Assembly: GCA_035541875.1 (NCBI GenBank)
Contig: DATKML010000009.1
Coordinates: 124,001-188,000 of the forward strand
DNA: 64,000 bases
Reading direction: 5' to 3'
Source: JAJPHI01 sp035541875
GTDB lineage: Bacteria; Desulfobacterota; Binatia; Binatales; Binataceae
Shown: piece after piece, positions 52,845 to 62,288 of the stretch
How positions within the stretch are numbered: position 1 is the stretch's first letter
How the letters are laid out: each line of letters opens with the position of its first letter
Program-made: the position numbers and the translations under genes
Notes under the pieces: generated by a model
What the model was told of the DNA's origin: nothing
The model's database searches: none
The model's input: only the letters and a program-made list of their open reading frames with translations

Positions 52845-53717
52845 ATGAAACTCGCAACTTTTACCCATCAGGGCTCGACCCGTATCGGCGTGGTGGTCAA
52901 TGACGCGGTCGCCGACGTGTGCGCGACTTCCGCAAGCCTGCCCCGCGATATGATCGCGCTACTCAGCGGAGGTAACGCCGCGCTCGACGCGGTCCGCAAG
53001 GCGGCTGACTCCGCTCCCAAAATCCCACTGGCGCAGGTCAAGCTCGAAGCGCCGGTACGTCGTCCGCCGGAGTTCCTCGCCGTCGGCCTCAACTATGCCG
53101 ACCACATCGCCGAGACCGGGATGAAGAAGCCGGAGTTTCCGATCTTCTTCAACAAGCAAAACGGTTGCGTGAATGCGCCTTACGATCCGATTCATCTGCC
53201 GCGCGCCTCGCAAGCGCTTGATTATGAGGGCGAACTCGGCTTCGTGATTGGCCGGCGATGCCGCCACGTGCCCCGCGATCGCGCGAAGGAAGTGATTGCG
53301 GGCTTCATCATCGTGAACGACGTGAGCGTCCGCGACTGGCAGCGCCGCGCCCAGACGATGACGCTCGGCAAGTCCTTTGATACGCATGGGCCGACGGGGC
53401 CGTGGATCGTAACGCCGGACGAAATCGGTGACCCGCACAACCTCGAACTCAAGACCTTTGTGAACGGCGAGCTGCGTCAGCACTCGAACACCAAAAATCT
53501 GATCTTCAGCTGCTACGAGCAGGTCGAGATTCTCTCGACAGTCTTTACCCTTGAGCCCGGTACTCTGATCTCGACCGGTACGCCGAGCGGTGTGGCCGCC
53601 GCGATGACGCCGCCCAAGTGGCTCAAGGCCGGCGACGTCGTGCGTATCGAAATCGAGAAGATTGGTCATCTGGAACATCGCGTGATTCCGGAGCCCGCCG
53701 AAACGACGCTCATATAG
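52845..53717 (+). CDS. fumarylacetoacetate hydrolase family protein
   Basis: 290-residue FAH-superfamily protein. Segments: FLAVGLNYADHIAE, FFNKQNGCVNAPYDPIHLP, LDYEGELGFVIGRRCR (metal-binding Glu/Asp), GFIIVNDVSVRDWQ and LISTGTPSGVA. Likely hydrolyses or decarboxylates a C-C bond in an aromatic-degradation product. ATG 52845 has CGGAGGAAG before it; the frame from 52545 overlaps the cytochrome gene. Confidence 0.93.
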   Translation: MKLATFTHQGSTRIGVVVNDAVADVCATSASLPRDMIALLSGGNAALDAVRKAADSAPKIPLAQVKLEAPVRRPPEFLAVGLNYADHIAETGMKKPEFPIFFNKQNGCVNAPYDPIHLPRASQALDYEGELGFVIGRRCRHVPRDRAKEVIAGFIIVNDVSVRDWQRRAQTMTLGKSFDTHGPTGPWIVTPDEIGDPHNLELKTFVNGELRQHSNTKNLIFSCYEQVEILSTVFTLEPGTLISTGTPSGVAAAMTPPKWLKAGDVVRIEIEKIGHLEHRVIPEPAETTLI

Positions 53718-53722
53718 TGCTG

Positions 53723-54271
53723 TCAGGTCCGCTTGAAACCGAGCCGCGCCTGACCGCCGTCATAGATAAGTTGCCCATCATGGATGCTCGCGAAGTCGGG
53801 CAACTGATGGGCAACGATCTTTCCGGCCGGGGTGATGTGCTCGACAGTGTATCCTCTCATCGTCAGATGATCGGAGATAATCCGTCGATGGCATTGCCAC
53901 CATAAGCCCTCCGAGCACATGAAGGCGGTTTGCCGCGCCTGGGCCCAACTGATTAGGGTGCGGAGACCCGCATCGAAATCGGCGGTCTCTGCGTAATCGG
54001 CATAAGCGCGAAAAGCTGGAACCTCCCACGCCGTGTGCGGCGAATCGATCCGCTTGGACGTTCGCCTGCCACCGAGCGACTTGAGCCATTGGTACTCGAT
54101 GCTGACGGTGTTCAAAGAGGCGCTGAGCGCGTCCTGATTGAAATGGGGCAATCGGCGCGACGAGGGATAGGACCGCACATCGACGAGCGTCGCAATCTGA
54201 TGCGTGGTCAGGAGTTCGATGAACTTCTCGATGGGATGGTTGGAATGGCCGATCGTGTAGAGCGTCTTCAA
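53723..54271 (-). CDS. DUF488 domain-containing protein
   Basis: 182-residue DUF488 protein with a typical N-terminus (TLYTIGHSNHPIEKFIELL), LVDVRSYPSSRRLPHFN, and Cys/His residues in MCSEGLWWQCHRR. Function unknown. TTG 54271 overlaps the TGA of the preceding DUF2182 gene (TTGA), so it is coupled to it; the longer frame to 54547 would overlap DUF2182 heavily and is rejected. Confidence 0.85.
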   Translation of the reverse strand: MKTLYTIGHSNHPIEKFIELLTTHQIATLVDVRSYPSSRRLPHFNQDALSASLNTVSIEYQWLKSLGGRRTSKRIDSPHTAWEVPAFRAYADYAETADFDAGLRTLISWAQARQTAFMCSEGLWWQCHRRIISDHLTMRGYTVEHITPAGKIVAHQLPDFASIHDGQLIYDGGQARLGFKRT

Positions 54272-55053
54272 ACCAGCAACGCGACTCCGGCGACGATCAT
54301 TGCGACGCCGCTGCCATAGGCGAGGATACGTCCACCCGGGATGGCCTTCTCCAGCAGCACGAAGATACTGAGCGCGGCGACCCAGATAAGGTTCATCGCA
54401 CCAAAGAGAAAAAGCAGCGCCATCAGGAACCAGCAGCATCCGAGGCATAGCGCGCCATGCTGCACCCCCATCCTGAGCGCTCCACCTGTTCCGTCGCGCC
54501 AGCTCGTCATGAAGAAGCCGATCGGCGAACGGCATCCGGTGAGGCATACGTTCTTGAGCGGCGTGATCTGGTAGATTCCCGCGCTTAGAAGCAGAATGGC
54601 GCTCGCGAAAGGTATGGTCGTGAGCGAGCCGGTTATCAGACCGATCTTTTGCAGAAGTATCTGACCCGCAGTCGCGACCACGCTGAAGAAAGTCCAGACA
54701 AGCAAATATCCCGAGGTGAACGCCGCGACGTCACGCCACGGCGCAGTACTTCGATTGCCGACCATTCGGGCGTATGTGTCGATCATCGGAGTCGCGCTCG
54801 GGAGCATCATCGCGACCATCATGATCGTCCACATGAGGAAGGTCAGAACGGCATCGGATGCCGATGACGGAATCGTGCCGAGAAGGCTACGTCCGATAGC
54901 GCCGAAGTCTTCCGGCGACATCGGCATCCAGAGAAGATAGAGCCACGAGATCAGCGTAATCGCGGCCAGACTGATCCACAGGATGACGCGATCGCGTCCC
55001 ACGCCTCGCGGCAATGGAAGTGCCGCAGCAGGATGAGTGATCTCATCAGCCAT
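54268..55053 (-). CDS. DUF2182 domain-containing integral membrane protein
   Basis: 261-residue polytopic membrane protein of the DUF2182 (predicted metal-binding membrane protein) family. It has the segment MWTIMMVAMMLPSATPMI and the cysteine-rich segment MGVQHGALCLGCCWFLMALLF near the end. It follows DUF1326 so tightly that its start codon overlaps the stop (ATGGCTGA). The family usually occurs with DUF1326 and is of unknown function. ATG 55053 fits; the longer frame overlaps DUF1326. Confidence 0.9.
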   Translation of the reverse strand: MADEITHPAAALPLPRGVGRDRVILWISLAAITLISWLYLLWMPMSPEDFGAIGRSLLGTIPSSASDAVLTFLMWTIMMVAMMLPSATPMIDTYARMVGNRSTAPWRDVAAFTSGYLLVWTFFSVVATAGQILLQKIGLITGSLTTIPFASAILLLSAGIYQITPLKNVCLTGCRSPIGFFMTSWRDGTGGALRMGVQHGALCLGCCWFLMALLFLFGAMNLIWVAALSIFVLLEKAIPGGRILAYGSGVAMIVAGVALLV

Positions 55054-55665
55054 TCGACCATTGAATCGCGGAGAAATGGCCGTTACGGCCGGTGTTATCG
55101 AAATCGAAGGAATGGTCCTTGAATTTGCTCTGCGGAGCCTTGGCAGCCGCGAGACGCTGCGAGTACGGATGGCCCACATTGTCCAGGTACACGACCTTGT
55201 TGCCGGCACCGATCACGCCTTCGACCGAGACGTCGGAATACCTGCGATCGCAAGTTTAAAAGCCCGACCGTCCGAGCTGAAGCTAATCGGGGCGGTCTTG
55301 GTCGGCAGGCGGTGCGCAATCATGCCTGCGAGCAGACTCGGCGGTCCGCCGGCCTTGCCCGTGAAGATCGCTTCGAGAGCCGCACGCTGCGGTTCCGTGG
55401 CGCGACTATCCACATAGACCGCGAGCGTCCCATTGCCTTGGGCCATCGGCCCGGGCGTGGTGAGCGCCTGCACGGCGTTCAAGCCCGAGAGATCGACGTC
55501 GCCACATTTGCCCGAGGCGATATGCGTGGCGAGGACTACATCGCAGTGTCCCTCTGTGGGACTGACTTGCGCATGGTTGAGCAGACAAGGGCATAGGAGT
55601 TCGCAATTGCAGGACTCAAAATACTCACCCTCGATCGACCATTTCGCGCCAGTCTCATTAGCCAT
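55046..55665 (-). pseudogene. DUF1326 domain-containing protein with a frameshift
   Basis: About 206 residues after repair. The N-terminal part has the cysteine cluster ESCNCELLCPCL typical of DUF1326. In the read frame it ends at 55213 (150 residues). Reading on in the next frame gives DVSVEGVIGAGNKVVYLDNVG and a C-terminal tail that stops at 55046, just inside the DUF2182 start. The break lies at the GG at 55235-55236 (one base missing). Loss of the C-terminal quarter would be unusual, since DUF1326 and DUF2182 remain coupled. Confidence 0.85.
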
Positions 55666-55930
55666 TGCAGCACCTCAAACCACGGGATTTAAGCGTGATC
55701 GAGCATACACCAGGCACGGTCACGCGATGCAAGCCGCCACCGGTTCTCTCACTCGGTAACTCATCTGCGCAACGAAATTTCCCGTGATGTTCTGCAAGCA
55801 GCGTCAAAATGGAACGTTCGGATGCTTCATTTCCAAAAAGAACAAGAGGAATCGCTTTAAAACAAGGAAAGCGTGCTACCGATGAATTCGCACATGGTGT
55901 GCAAAAGCTGCCTCGCAGTTGAGGGCAAGC

Positions 55931-57506
55931 ATGAAAGAAGACCGCGAAAAGGCAGACTTGCTCGTGCATCTGGTAGGCGAGAACGAACTTGAGCGGGCCC
56001 ATGTCCGTCAGGTACTCGAAACAGTAACCGAGCCACGCCTCGAACTTATGGATTTCGCGCCCGATTCTCCGACGCACCATCCGGCGAAGCCTGATGCGGT
56101 GCTCGTACAGATCGAAGAAAACCCCGCACTGGGGCTCGCTTACCTCAACCGCTTATCGGAACGACCTAACAAGCCCTTTCTCGTGGGGCTTCTCAGGGAT
56201 GAAGCCGCGGCGATGATGCGGCAGGTATTGCATGCGGGCGCCGACGAGTTGCTTCCGGTGTCCCTCGAGGCTAACGAGGCAATGCTGTTGTTCCTGAAAT
56301 TGAAGGAACGCGACCAGAGCGGCAAACCAGCCAGCAAAATCGGCAAGATCTACTCTGTCGCTGGGTTAGCGGGCGGCGTAGGCATGAGCACTATCGCTGC
56401 CAATCTCGGTCTGGCGATGCGCTACGAACTGGGGCGACGCGTCGCGATCGTCGATCTCGATCTCCAAAACGGCGGCTTCGCTCTCAAGATGCATCTCAAT
56501 CCCGAGCAGACCATCATGCCTCTGCTCGAGCGCTATCGCCGTCTCGATTCTATTTCCAGCGGAATTTTCGCGATCATTCTGGTCGCCACGCTTGTCGTTC
56601 TCGGCAGCGGTCGTCGCGACGGCGATCGCTCGCGCGCCAAAGAGATGCTTGCTCGTGTCACTACCGACAGCGAAGACGAACTGGCCATGCAGTTGCTGCG
56701 CGCCGACTCGCGCCGCCGCTCCAGACAGGGTCTCGCATTCAGTTCGTTGTACGCCCTGAGGCCGATCGCACGCCTCGAAGAGAGCTTGTGTCAGGCAGGA
56801 ATCTACCTGCACGTCTCGGAGTCGATGCTGCTGATGGTCGTGCTGTGCGGTGTAGGCTGCGGTCTCGGCGTATTACTGACGGGCGATGCGGCATTGTCGG
56901 TCGGTTCGGGCGCAATAGCGGCACTGTTACCACTCGTCTATGTGCGATGGCGCCGGGGACGAACGGCTCAGGGCTTTTCTACAACAGCTGCCGGGCGCTC
57001 TCGACTTGATGAAATCGCCACTCGAGGCTGGGCATACGCTCATGCGTGGTCTGCAAGTCCTCGTTAAGGAATTTGCCGATCCCCTGCAGAGCGAATTCCG
57101 AATAGTACTGGAGCGGACGCGATTGGGTATGTCTTTGCCGCGCGCCTTCGAGGACCTTCTGCGACGCGTGCCCGAGGACGACCTTCGGCTCCTGGTTGTT
57201 GCTATCAAAGTGCAAAGTGAAGTCGGCAGCAGTCGCGCGCAGATTATCGGATGCCTCGGCGAGATTGTACGGACGCGACAGCAACTCGCCGCCCAGATTC
57301 ATACGATGACTTCACAGGGTCGCGTGAGCGGCGCGATCGTAGGCCTTTTACCCGTCTTCGTGCTCGCGATCTTCAACCTAATCCGGCCGGGCTACACCGA
57401 CCTCCTTTTTCATGATCCAACCGGTATCAAGGTCGTGAAAGTCGCTATCGCTTTCGATGCGATGGCCTTTTTTGCGATCCGCAAGATACTCAACGTCCAG
57501 TATTAG
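55931..57506 (+). pseudogene. chimeric CpaE/TadZ-TadB protein with a frameshift (Tad pilus)
   Basis: Residues 1-115 form a receiver-like domain (VHLVGENELERAHVRQVL) and 137-200 the start of a CpaE-type ParA ATPase (SVAGLAGGVGMSTIAANL, VDLDLQNGGFAL). The ATPase stops after LLERYRRLDS and runs straight into a TadB-type membrane segment (ISSGIFAIILVATLVVLG). The rest of CpaE, all of TadA and the TadB start are missing. A second break at GGGG 56955-56958 (one extra G) separates the TadB halves; repair gives VRWRRDERLRAFLQQLPGALDLM and a T2SSF domain ending at 57506. It is either a real deletion or an assembly collapse. Confidence 0.75.
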
Positions 57507-57528
57507 GCCGCGCGAAGGAATTCGTTCG

Positions 57529-58433
57529 ATGAGTATCCTCACCGCCAGCGTGATGGTCTTCTGCCTAGTCGGGGTTGGCTTTGGTGCGATCTACTTCGCC
57601 TTCTACGGGAGTCATCGCGTGTTACGCGAGCGCTTCGAGGAAACGACGCTCCACTTCCGTCGCGATGAAGGTCTCACGCTGGGCGATCTCGGTCGCAGAG
57701 AGGCCGCTGGCACGCTGCTCCGATGGGTGATGGAACGGATCCCGGAGCCGAAGGAGACCCCGGGTACATCCAAGGCTTCCTCGGCCTTGATTCGCGCTGG
57801 CTACTCTCGCGGGAACGCGTCGAAAATGTTTCAGCTAGTTCGACTCGGCGCGATTGCAGCCGGAGCCGTTTTCGCTCTTATGGCGGGGCTGTTGCTGCGT
57901 TTCTCGGGCAACAAGCTGGTCGTTAGTGTCAGCGCCGGCGGTATGCTCAGGATGACGCTGCCGGGCTACTACCTCAGCAAGCGAGGACGGCAACGCCAGT
58001 TTCGTATCGCTCGTCAGCTCTCCGATGTGCTCGATCTGCTGGTCGTCTGCGTCGAAGCCCGCCTCGGCCTGCTCGAAGCGGTGAAGGTCGTCGGCGAAGA
58101 GACGGCTCATCAGGGACAGAATATCGGCAAGGAGCTGACGCTCGCCTCGGGTGAGGTATCGGCGGGTCTCAGCTTGGGCGAAGCCCTGCGGAATTTGGCC
58201 GATCGCACGGCCGTTGAAGATATGAAGCCGCTCGCAGCAACGCTCATCCAGAGTGAGCAGTTGGGGGCGCAAATCGGCCCGACCCTGCGCTCCAGCTCCG
58301 ATATGCTCAGGAGCAAACGGCGGATGCGTGCCGAGGAGGCAGCGCAGAAAACCACGACAAGATCCTTTTTCCGCTCGTGCTCTTCATTCTTCCCGCGATG
58401 TTGATCGTTATCCTTGCGCCCGCGTTGATCTAG
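57529..58433 (+). pseudogene. TadC-type pilus assembly protein with a 3' frameshift
   Basis: About 301 residues after repair: inner-membrane T2SSF-domain protein. It has an N-terminal membrane segment, a cytoplasmic T2SSF domain (ARQLSDVLDLLVVCVEARLG, RNLADRTAVEDM) and the C-terminal hydrophobic helix. In the read frame the end is lost after AQKTTT. One missing A at 58359-58360 restores KILFPLVLFILPAMLIVILAPALI (given here in part), stopping at 58433. It pairs with the TadB-like gene 23 bp upstream. Confidence 0.82.
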
Positions 58434-58576
58434 GCTATCCGAACGTTCGGCTAAGGCTCGTATCCGGCTGGCCTTTGACCGCCGAGTCGGATGCGCCATA
58501 GTTGTGATTGGTCGGTATCGCTCTCCGCTCCAATCCGGGGCCGAGCAAGTGCTGGCAATGAAAGGTAAATCCAACG

Positions 58577-59032
58577 ATGGCACTCAAACCCGGTGATATC
58601 GCCCCGGATTTCAGCCTCCAGACGCACGAGGGCAAAACCGTTGCGCTGAAGGGCCTCCGCGGCAAGAAAGTTCTGATCTGGTTCTACCCCGAAGCTGACA
58701 CCCCTGGCTGAACGGTCGAGGGTCGCGGGTTCCGCGATCAAAAAGCCGATTTCGACCAGCTGAACGTTGCTATTCTGGGCGCCAGCTTTAACAGCGTTGA
58801 GCAGAATGCAGCTTTCGCGAAAAGGTACAGCTTCAATTTTCCCCTGCTATGCGATACCGAGCGGACTCTCGGTATGGCTTACGGCGCCTGCACCGACACG
58901 AAAGCTCGTTACGCCAAGCGCGTCAGTATCCTGATCGATGAGTCAGGCAACGTCGTGCGCTACTACGACAGCGTTAATCCGCGGGACCATACGGCCCAGG
59001 TGCTCGTGGACCTGATCGACAGTAAAGCTTGA
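58577..59032 (+). CDS. peroxiredoxin of the Bcp/PrxQ family, probable selenoprotein (TGA = Sec45)
   Basis: 151-residue peroxiredoxin if TGA 58709-58711 is read as selenocysteine. The frame runs from ATG 58577 through FYPEADTPG, then TGA, then TVEGRGFRDQKADF, to TGA at 59030. The TGA is codon 45, exactly the peroxidatic Cys in the paralogue at 27921 (DTPGCTVEGKEFRD). Sequence after TGA is fully conserved and free of stops, so it is not decaying. A SECIS-like hairpin follows (58721-58739). It would reduce peroxides with a selenol nucleophile. A simple nonsense mutation or read error is the alternative. Confidence 0.8.
58721..58739 (+). promoter_or_regulatory. putative bacterial SECIS hairpin
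   Basis: Nine bases after the TGA, GGTCGCG (58721-58727) pairs with CGCGATC (58733-58739), with one G-U pair. The apical loop is GGTTC (58728-58732), or GTT if the G-C pair closes. The loop begins 16 bases after the TGA and carries the GGU that SelB recognises, very close to the E. coli fdhF element (loop GGUCU). An outer GGTCGA/TCGACC pairing (58714-58719 with 58752-58757) may extend it. Confidence 0.7.
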
Positions 59033-59039
59033 GAGTGAA

Positions 59040-59079
59040 GATGGGCACGTGCGATTCAGTGTCATCGCATGCGCCCATC
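59040..59079. repeat. hairpin downstream of the peroxiredoxin gene
   Basis: GATGGGC and TGCGAT (59040-59055) pair with ATCGCA and GCCCATC (59064-59079) around an 8-base loop, about 15 pairs with one mismatch and one G-U pair. There is no T run after it. It may stabilise or end the transcript. Confidence 0.5.
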
Positions 59080-59265
59080 TGTGACGCTCTCATGTCTGCG
59101 GACGCTTCGTGGCAATTCTTGGTCGCCTGCCAATATTCCGACTCTCTTCTCTGTTCTAGTTAGGCTCTTTTGGCTTCTCGGGTGTATCGAGAACGCCCCC
59201 GGCTTGCTCCCCATGATGGCACACTACACGCCGCAACCCCCTGCGTAACGGTAGGAGGAGGTGCC

Positions 59266-60458
59266 TTGGAAACGACGCGATTCTTTGCGGGCGAGGTCTA
59301 TTCGGCCCTCGCGGATTCCTCGCTCACCAGTCGGCCTGAATGGCGGGAACTCGACGACCTGAACGTAGGGACGGAGGGGTTGGGTGGGATGGTGGTCCGC
59401 TCGGAGGCGATGCGGCGAGTGCTGAAGACGATCGCCCGGCTCGGCCCCTACAAGGCAACCGTCCTGGTACATGGCGAGTCGGGAACAGGAAAGGAACTCG
59501 TTACCCGCGCACTGCATACGCTGGGACCGGTGCCTAAGGGTCCCTTCGTGACCTTCAATTGCTCCAACCTGCTCGAATCGCTGGCCGAATCGCAGCTCTT
59601 CGGCCACGTCAAAGGAGCGTTTACCGACGCCCGCGACGAGGCGCTGGGCTACTTCCGCTCAGCCAACGGCGGAACGCTCTTTCTCGATGAGATCGGCGAA
59701 TTGCCGCTGCGTCTTCAGCCCAAGCTGTTGCGCGCGGTTGAGACGCACGACGTCCAGCCGGTGGGCTCCGCGCAAAGCTACAAAGTCGATATCCGCCTGA
59801 TAGCGGCAACCAACCGGGACCTCAAGACGATGGTCAAGGAGGGACCTTCCGCGACGATCTCTATTACCGACTGAGCGCCTCGACTATCACGATTCCACCT
59901 TGGCGAGAGCGTGGCGATGCGCTGGACGCGTTGGCAGCTCACTTTATCGGCCATTACAACCGGCCCTTCGGTAAAAATATCCAGTGGATTAGCCAACGTG
60001 CGCTGGACGCGCTCCGTCGTCACGATTGGCCCGGTAACGTCCACGAGTTTTCCCACGCGATCCAGTCGGCGGTGATGCTCACGGACTCGGACCGTATCGA
60101 CGTGCAGATGCTGCCCGAGACGGTGCGCGGCGTGAAAGTGACTGCGCCGACAGTCGAGGCTCCAATTGAAAAAACCGATGCCAGAATGGTCGAGCCGGAG
60201 ATGGTCATTCCGCCGCCACCCAACAATCCTGACTCCGGCCCTCTGCTGCTCGATGAAGTGATCAAGCGCACTCTCGTTCGCTCGCTCGAAGAGACCGAGG
60301 GTAATCGCCGGCGCGCAGCCGACTTGCTGGGAATCTCGTGCTCCACGCTCTATCGGATGCTCGCGAGGTACTCCTTGGCCGAAGAAGAGACCGGGCGCAG
60401 CCGGCCCCGAACGGAGATCGATCGCAGTTCGGGCAGCAGCGGTTTCGGCAGCCTCTGA
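59266..60458 (+). pseudogene. sigma-54 interacting transcriptional regulator with a frameshift
   Basis: About 397 residues after repair. The AAA+ domain has Walker A VHGESGTGKELV, the sigma-54 loop GAFTDA (GAFTGA in most activators), Walker B GGTLFLDEIGELPL and the sensor segment LIAATNRDLK. The frame breaks at GGG 59841-59843 (one base missing); the next frame continues TFRDDLYYRLSASTITIPPWRERGD and the HTH region ending ADLLGISCSTLYRML. There is no receiver domain. TTG 59266 is chosen because AGGAGG precedes it by four bases. It may control the Tad genes or xdhC. Confidence 0.82.
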
Positions 60459-60493
60459 AAGACGCTGGAAACGCTCTATACGTTTGCGCCACA

Positions 60494-61651
60494 ATGGATT
60501 CCGCGATGGCGGAATCCAATCTGATTTGGACCGAAGCGGTTCGAACGCTTGAGGCCGACAAGCCTTTTGCACTCGCTACGGTCATCAATGTGCGTGGTTC
60601 GACACCCCGGGAGCCTGGGGCCAAGATGATTGTCAGCGAAGATCGCCAGGTCGGTACGATCGGCGGCGGATGCGGCGAGGCGGAGGTCTACCGCAAGGCG
60701 CGCCTCCTACTCAGTGAAGGGCAGGGCGCACGCCTGGCCGAAGTCGATCTCACCGGCGATTTCGATCAGCAGGAGATCGGCACATGCGGCGGAATCATGG
60801 AGGTGCTAATCAGCCTCTGGTCGCCCAATCGCGATCTTCCGATTGCGCGCCGCCTTGAAGATGCCGCGACGTACGGCAAAACCGCGGCTCTCGTAACACT
60901 GGTCGATTCCGACGCTAAGTCAGATCTCGGAACAGGTGCGAAGCTCGTTATCGGTCCCACCGATGAGCCGGCGCCCGAGAGCGCGGGATTGTCCGCATCG
61001 GCGCTGCACGAGCTTGAGAGCCGCGCGCAAGATGGTGTGCCGGCGCTGCTTGAAGTCGATACGGGCGGCGCGCTCAAACCCGCGGTCAGGCTCGATACTC
61101 CCGGGACCAAGATTTTTCTCGATCCCGTCAGCAGTGCTCATCGCCTGATCATCGCCGGCGCAGGTCATATCGCAATCCCGCTGGCCACGATGGGATCGAT
61201 GCTCGGGTTTCACGTCACGGTGATCGATGACCGCGCATCATTCGCCAATCGGGAGCGTTTCCCGACGGCCGACGAAATTGTCGTGAAACCGTTTGAAGCG
61301 GCTATCGATGGCCTCAAGCTCGACCGCTATTGCTACCTGGTCTCGGTGACGCGCGGCCACGCCTTCGACGAAGAGACGCTGCGCGCGGCGCTCAAGCAAC
61401 CGTGCGGCTTTATCGGGATGATCGGCTCGCGCCGTCGGGTTAAGGCGACGCTTGCGCGGTTCGAGGAAGAAGGAATCGATCCGCAGCGACTGGACGAAGT
61501 CCACGCGCCTATCGGGCTCGATATCGGCGCCGAGACGCCCGAGGAGATAGCTGTATCGATCATGGCCGAGATTATCCGCGAGCGGCGCACCGGTCGGCGG
61601 GACGAAGTGACACTGGGAATCAAAAGCGGACGCCTGCGGCGCGTCGATTAG
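60494..61651 (+). CDS. xdhC: XdhC family protein
   Basis: 385-residue XdhC/CoxI-type protein that inserts or sulfurates the molybdenum cofactor of xanthine dehydrogenase-like enzymes. N-terminal segment with VINVRGSTPREPGAKMIV and GTIGGGCGEAEV, and a C-terminal Rossmann part with LIIAGAGHIAIPLATMG and GFIGMIGSRRRVKAT. ATG 60494 or 60506 fits the family start; the longer frame overlaps the sigma-54 gene. Followed by a MocA-like gene 19 bp later. The target molybdenum hydroxylase is not in this window. Confidence 0.93.
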   Translation: MDSAMAESNLIWTEAVRTLEADKPFALATVINVRGSTPREPGAKMIVSEDRQVGTIGGGCGEAEVYRKARLLLSEGQGARLAEVDLTGDFDQQEIGTCGGIMEVLISLWSPNRDLPIARRLEDAATYGKTAALVTLVDSDAKSDLGTGAKLVIGPTDEPAPESAGLSASALHELESRAQDGVPALLEVDTGGALKPAVRLDTPGTKIFLDPVSSAHRLIIAGAGHIAIPLATMGSMLGFHVTVIDDRASFANRERFPTADEIVVKPFEAAIDGLKLDRYCYLVSVTRGHAFDEETLRAALKQPCGFIGMIGSRRRVKATLARFEEEGIDPQRLDEVHAPIGLDIGAETPEEIAVSIMAEIIRERRTGRRDEVTLGIKSGRLRRVD

Positions 61652-61670
61652 CGGAGTCCGCCTGTATTTC

Positions 61671-62273
61671 ATGCGCAACATCTGCGGGGTGCTGCTCGCG
61701 GCGGGAGAGTCGCGGCGGATGGGTTTTCCCAAGGCCCTGCTGAGGATTGGCAACGAAACCTATCTTCAACACCTTGCGGCGACGATGCTCACGTCGGTCG
61801 ATCATCTCGTGATCGTGTTGGGGGCCCATATCGAGCGGATCAGGCTAACTGTGCCCCAGGATACGCGTCTCACGGTCGCAGAGAATCGAAACTATAGGCG
61901 AGGCCAACTCTCTTCCTTGAAAGTTGCGCTACGCCAAGTTGGCGATGTGTCCGCGGTCATGATGCATCTAATCGACCATCCACGCGTGAAACGGGAGACC
62001 TTTCGGGCCGTAGTCGAGCAATACGAGCATACGGGCAAGCCTATTGTTATCGCGCGATACAATGGACGCCGGGGCCATCCGGTGCTGTTCGATCGCTCGC
62101 TTTTCGGCGAACTGCTGGCAGCTCCGGAAGACCAAGGGGCCCGTGTGGTCGTGAACGCCGATCCGAGTCGCATCGCATACTGCGACGTCGACGATGAAGG
62201 AATCGTGCAGGATCTGGATACGCCCGCCGACGTGGTCCGAGCGGGTCTGGCGGAACCTCAAACTAAGGCTTGA
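61671..62273 (+). CDS. MocA-like nucleotidyltransferase (molybdenum cofactor cytidylyltransferase)
   Basis: 200-residue MobA-like NTP transferase. It has GVLLAAGESRRMGFPKALL near residue 6 (nucleotide-binding, with the LAAGxSxRMGxxK signature) and HPVLFDRSLF with the acceptor-side motif RRGHP. It would transfer CMP to molybdopterin for hydroxylase-type enzymes, fitting the adjacent xdhC. Confidence 0.9.
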   Translation: MRNICGVLLAAGESRRMGFPKALLRIGNETYLQHLAATMLTSVDHLVIVLGAHIERIRLTVPQDTRLTVAENRNYRRGQLSSLKVALRQVGDVSAVMMHLIDHPRVKRETFRAVVEQYEHTGKPIVIARYNGRRGHPVLFDRSLFGELLAAPEDQGARVVVNADPSRIAYCDVDDEGIVQDLDTPADVVRAGLAEPQTKA

Positions 62274-62288
62274 ACTTCCGAAGCGCCC

